The notes under the pieces were generated by a model. That model did not search any database and was not told where the DNA came from. It was given only the letters and a program-made list of their open reading frames with translations. The position numbers and the translations under genes were made by a program. A stretch of 64,000 nt of DNA from Clostridiales bacterium (GTDB lineage: Bacteria; Bacillota; Clostridia; Christensenellales; Aristaeellaceae). Location: positions 62,001-126,000 of the forward strand of contig SVGM01000005.1 of NCBI GenBank assembly GCA_015056365.1, given 5' to 3'. Every line of letters begins with the position of its first letter. The first letter of the stretch is position 1. Below, piece by piece: positions 61,005 through 64,000 of this stretch.

Positions 61005-61694
61005 TCAACGCTTGTTATTCTGTCCTTCTATCACACCCAGGACATCCATCGGAGATTCCAGCAGCTGAAACCCCGCCTGTTCCTGAATCGGGAACGGCAT
61101 TGGACGGATATACCACATAGCACGGAACGGCTGCATTCCGGCTTCCGCAGCACCGTACAGTTCGCGGCTTCCACCATCGCCAATGAACACGCATTCTTCG
61201 CAGGCCACATCCAGCTTCTGCGCGATGAACCGATAAATACGGGGATCCGGTTTGCACATACCTGTCTCATTGGAGAGCACCAGACAGTCCACCATGGATG
61301 ATAGTGGGCTGCTCCGCAGAACCTCCACTTCTTCCTCAGAGCAATTGCTCAGTATACCCAGCCTGTACCCTTTCTCCCTAAGCGTTTTCAGCATGGGATC
61401 GATCTGCGGATGGGCAAAATCGAAGCAAGCTGCTTTCGTTTCCTTTCGGCGACTGGTGATGCGCTCAATCAGCTGCTCATCCACGTCGACCTGCAATTGC
61501 TTACATACGTACCGGAGGCTTTCCGAAAAAGTGATTTTACCGCAGTATTGTTTTTCATGCAGAGCTTCCCAATGCGCAACAAACGCCTCATAGGGACATC
61601 GAAGATCCTGACTCATCTGCTTTTTGGTGTACTTCTCATGTCCCCATTCCGTGATCAAGGTCTCAAAAAGATCAAAGATGACAGCTTTTTTCAT
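61005..61694 (-). CDS. HAD-superfamily hydrolase
   Basis: Haloacid dehalogenase-like hydrolase, 229 residues. Motif I is FDLFETL (residues 7-13): the nucleophile is Asp8, while the second aspartate is replaced by Phe, as in the FDLFGTL subgroup. Motif II is the Ser of GILSN (about 108-112), motif III includes Lys of CKPDPRIY (about 141-148), and motif IV is FIGDGGSREL (about 164-173). The substrate is unknown. AAGGAGG lies before the ATG. It is a single gene, more AT-rich than its neighbours. Confidence 0.88.
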   Translation of the reverse strand: MKKAVIFDLFETLITEWGHEKYTKKQMSQDLRCPYEAFVAHWEALHEKQYCGKITFSESLRYVCKQLQVDVDEQLIERITSRRKETKAACFDFAHPQIDPMLKTLREKGYRLGILSNCSEEEVEVLRSSPLSSMVDCLVLSNETGMCKPDPRIYRFIAQKLDVACEECVFIGDGGSRELYGAAEAGMQPFRAMWYIRPMPFPIQEQAGFQLLESPMDVLGVIEGQNNKR

Positions 61695-61716
61695 CCTGTT
61701 CCTCCTTCATGATGCA

Positions 61717-61752
61717 AAACGGAGAAAGCGATTTTCATCGCTTTCTCCGTTT
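61717..61752 (-). terminator. Terminator of glnA
   Basis: Perfect 16-bp stem (61717-61732 with 61737-61752), loop TTTC, then a T-rich tail on the minus strand. Confidence 0.85.
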
Positions 61753-61800
61753 CCGTCCTGCTGGCCGTCACGCGTCATCGACACGGGAAACCTTACAGGA

Positions 61801-63225
61801 TCAGCGGTTATAATACTTTTCAAACTCGGCGGGATGGGGAATCTCGGCAATCTGACGGCATTCGGCGCGCTTAGTCTTGATAAAGTTCTTGAGCAGTTCC
61901 TCGGGGAACACGCCGCCGGCGGTCAGGTAATCGTGGTCGGCCTCCAGAGCGTCCAGCGCATCCTCCAGGCATACGGGCAGACCCTGCAGCTTGGCCTTCT
62001 CTTCCTCGGGGAGGTTGTACAGGTTCATATCGTAGGGGCCCCAGCCGTTGGCGTGAGGATCGATCTTGTTCTTGATGCCGTCCAGACCAGCCATCAGAAT
62101 GGCAGCATAGCAGAAGTAGGGGTTGCAGGTGGCATCGGGGTTACGCAGCTCGAAGCGACGCTTGTCCGGGCTCTTGGCATAGGCAGGGATGCGGATGACA
62201 GCGCTGCGGTTGGAGGTGGCATAGCCGACGGTGACAGGCGCTTCAAAGCCGGGCACCAGACGCTTGAAGGAGTTGGTGCTGGGATTGGTCAGCGCGCACA
62301 GGGAGCTGATGTGCTTGAGCAGGCCGCCGATGAAGTAATGGGCGGTTTCGCTCAGGTGAGAATAGCCGTTGTCATCGGAGAACACAGGCTGGCCATCCTT
62401 GAGCAGGAGCATATGCACGTGCATACCGCTGCCGGCTTCGCCGTAGATGGGCTTGGGCATGAAGGTGGCGGTCTTGCCGTACTTCATGGCGGTGTTGTGG
62501 ATGATGTACTTGATCATCATGGTAGCGTCAGCCATGGTGGACATCTTGCCCAGCTGGGGCTCGATTTCGAACTGGCCGGAGGCGGCTACTTCGGGATGAT
62601 GATAATTGATTTCAATGCCGGCATCCTTCATGTGCATGCACATTTCGCTGCGGCACTCGTAAGCCACATCAAAGGGCTTGGCGATGTGATAGGCCTTCTG
62701 CTTGGGCACGATGCAGCCCTTGCCTTCCACGGCGCTGTTCCAGTAGGACTGCTGGGCATCCACGCTCACGCCGACGCTGTTGGGAGCGATTTCCCAGCCA
62801 ACCTGATCGAACAGATAGAACTCGAACTCAGGCAGAATCAGCATCGTATCGGCAATGCCGCTGTCCTTCATGTACTGCTCGGCAGCCAGCACGATATTGC
62901 GGGGATACTGAGCCAGAGGACGGTTTTCGGGGTTGTCGATGATCATGGCGTTGCCGGTCATGGACAGGGTAGGAATGCTGCAGAAGGGATCCACCACAGC
63001 GGTATCCGGATCGGGAATGAAGACCATGTCGCTCTTTTCCACCACGGCGTAGCCGTAGTTGGAAGCGTCAAAGCCGATGCCGTTCTTCATCGTATCCTCG
63101 GAGAAGTTCTCGGCGGGAATCGTCACGTGCCGATACTGACCGTTGATATCGACCATCTTAAAATCAACCATTTTTATGTCGTTCTCTTTGATGAGAGCCA
63201 GTACGTCCTGTACAGTCTTTGCCAT
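61801..63225 (-). CDS. glnA: Glutamine synthetase, type I
   Basis: ATP-dependent synthesis of glutamine from glutamate and ammonia. It has 474 residues. The beta-grasp domain (1-100) is followed by the catalytic domain, with metal and substrate motifs in EFEFYLFDQ (about 127-135), NYHHPEVAASGQFE (about 207-220), GEAGSGMHVHM (about 252-262) and NRSAVIRIPAY (about 334-344). I chose the ATG at 63225 (AAGGAG 8 bases upstream). The open frame continues 38 codons further without support. No glnR or other regulator adjoins it. Confidence 0.96.
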   Translation of the reverse strand: MAKTVQDVLALIKENDIKMVDFKMVDINGQYRHVTIPAENFSEDTMKNGIGFDASNYGYAVVEKSDMVFIPDPDTAVVDPFCSIPTLSMTGNAMIIDNPENRPLAQYPRNIVLAAEQYMKDSGIADTMLILPEFEFYLFDQVGWEIAPNSVGVSVDAQQSYWNSAVEGKGCIVPKQKAYHIAKPFDVAYECRSEMCMHMKDAGIEINYHHPEVAASGQFEIEPQLGKMSTMADATMMIKYIIHNTAMKYGKTATFMPKPIYGEAGSGMHVHMLLLKDGQPVFSDDNGYSHLSETAHYFIGGLLKHISSLCALTNPSTNSFKRLVPGFEAPVTVGYATSNRSAVIRIPAYAKSPDKRRFELRNPDATCNPYFCYAAILMAGLDGIKNKIDPHANGWGPYDMNLYNLPEEEKAKLQGLPVCLEDALDALEADHDYLTAGGVFPEELLKNFIKTKRAECRQIAEIPHPAEFEKYYNR

Positions 63226-63267
63226 GAAAAACGCTCCTTCCAAATATGGGGTTTCAAGTCGAAATGT

Positions 63268-63296
63268 AGTATAACAACTTTTAGAAAGCAAGTCAA
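63268..63296 (-). promoter_or_regulatory. Strong sigma-A type promoter of glnA
   Basis: Minus strand: TTGACT (63296-63291), a 17-base spacer and TATACT (63273-63268), 43 bases before the start codon. The rest of 63297-63424 shows no gene. Confidence 0.75.
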
Positions 63297-63424
63297 CCGC
63301 AGGGTTACCGGGATATTCGGGATATCCGTACCGATACACAAGAAGAACAAAACAAATGAAAAATCACCTTGGCCACCTTGTCCTCAAAAGACAGCGAATT
63401 GCCAGAACAAGGATCTTTCTACGT

Positions 63425-63457
63425 AAAAAAGAACCAGCCCCCATCGGGAGCCGGTTC
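63425..63457 (-). terminator. Terminator of the NADH peroxidase gene
   Basis: GAACCAGCCCCC pairs with GGGAGCCGGTTC (two mismatches), followed by T6 on the minus strand. Confidence 0.8.
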
Positions 63458-63531
63458 CTGCAAAGCTTTGATTTTTCAACCGCACGCGCGGGTATTATGC
63501 AGGCATGCCTGCATAAGCGCGCTGCCATCGC

Positions 63532-64000
63532 TTAGCCGAAGTACCGCTTCAGGAGGCCTTCGAAAGCCTTGCCGTGGCGCGCCTCGTCGCGGGCCATCTC
63601 ATGCACGGTGTCGTGGATGGCGTCCAGATTCAATTCCTTGGCCTGCTTGGCCAGATCGAACTTGCCCTGGGTAGCGCCATTCTCGGCATCCACACGCATC
63701 TCGAGATTCTTCTTGGTGGAATCGGTGACCACTTCGCCCAGAAGCTCGGCGAACTTGGCGGCGTGCTCGGCTTCTTCAAAGGCAGCCTTTTCCCAGTAGA
63801 GACCGATCTCGGGATAGCCCTCGCGATGTGCCACGCGGGCCATCGCCAGATACATGCCTACCTCGGTGCACTCTCCCATAAAGTTCTCACGGAGCATCTG
63901 CTTGATATCTTCAGGAGCATCGGCAGCTACGCCAACCACATGCTCGGCAGCCCAGGTGCGGCCGCCACCCATGGGAGAGAAACGGCTGGCAGGAGCCTTG
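63532..64000 (-). CDS. NADH peroxidase, rubrerythrin family, 5' end outside window
   Basis: Ferritin-like di-iron protein that reduces hydrogen peroxide in anaerobes. The gene runs off the right edge; the frame continues to position 64000 as [20 protein letters not shown], so the internal ATG at 63972 is not the start. The visible part carries the di-iron helices with [34 protein letters not shown] and [18 protein letters not shown] (ExxH motifs). A rubredoxin-like N-terminal segment is expected beyond the edge: APAS is typical of its end. It fits an obligate anaerobe. Confidence 0.9.
   Translation of the reverse strand, partial: KAPASRFSPMGGGRTWAAEHVVGVAADAPEDIKQMLRENFMGECTEVGMYLAMARVAHREGYPEIGLYWEKAAFEEAEHAAKFAELLGEVVTDSTKKNLEMRVDAENGATQGKFDLAKQAKELNLDAIHDTVHEMARDEARHGKAFEGLLKRYFG

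Overview
The window looks like chromosomal DNA of a GC-rich, probably anaerobic, spore-lineage Clostridia-type Firmicute; a gut member is my inference. The evidence is gene order and content. Gene orders are typical of Firmicutes: maf-mreBCD-PBP2-minD-rodA, yqfC-yqfD-phoH-pgpH-ybeY-era, nadD/yqeK-rsfS and dgt-dnaG-sigA-trmK-nif3. Two sporulation genes (yqfC, yqfD), meso-diaminopimelate dehydrogenase, a rubrerythrin-type NADH peroxidase and the AG-rich ribosome binding sites agree with this. I saw no rRNA, tRNA, CRISPR array, insertion sequence or prophage.

Layout. 1-7722 (minus): one envelope-growth operon from maf to rodA, read from a promoter at about 7766-7794. 7965-10666 (plus): two polytopic membrane proteins. 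10760-17554 (minus): yqfC, yqfD, phoH, pgpH, a ybeY-cytidine deaminase fusion and era. 17645-18426: a possible small leader RNA and an acetyltransferase. 18508-21176: ackA and tmcAL, divergent. 21265-23293 (minus): nadD-yqeK fusion, rsfS and an acetyltransferase. 23383-24219: a membrane protein with an Mrr-like segment. 24224-26706 (minus): dnaX and rsmA. 26936-33167 (plus): dgt, dnaG, sigA, trmK, a Nif3-family protein and a zinc-ribbon protein. 33241-37485 (plus): pyrimidine-nucleoside phosphorylase, two membrane proteins (one DUF5058) and an anchored M20 peptidase.

37804-47832 is more accessory: a 1,291-residue secreted SH3/Ig-like repeat protein, a MATE transporter divergent from hpf, a lipoprotein with 78-bp tandem repeats that is interrupted by an in-frame stop, and a small P-loop protein. 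48002-52753 holds addB and mnmE. 52805-54034 holds a secreted tandem barnase with its barstar inhibitor. 54365-63225 holds single genes and short operons: DIP1984 protein, acetyltransferase, NAD-dependent epimerase-like protein, P-loop kinase-like protein, radical SAM/SPASM protein, Ddh, alpha/beta hydrolase, HAD hydrolase and glnA. The window ends inside an NADH peroxidase gene.

The signals I rate highest are: (1) a double-barnase exoprotein whose second domain has lost both catalytic residues, followed by barstar; (2) two oppositely oriented sigma-H-like promoters flanking a 23-bp palindrome between the MATE gene and hpf; (3) a possible switching leader before a radical SAM gene; (4) a promoter-hairpin-terminator unit before an acetyltransferase gene; (5) an in-frame nonsense codon splitting a repeat lipoprotein; and (6) the DUF5058/membrane protein/M20 peptidase operon. 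All functions are inferred from reading the sequence; no database search was run.
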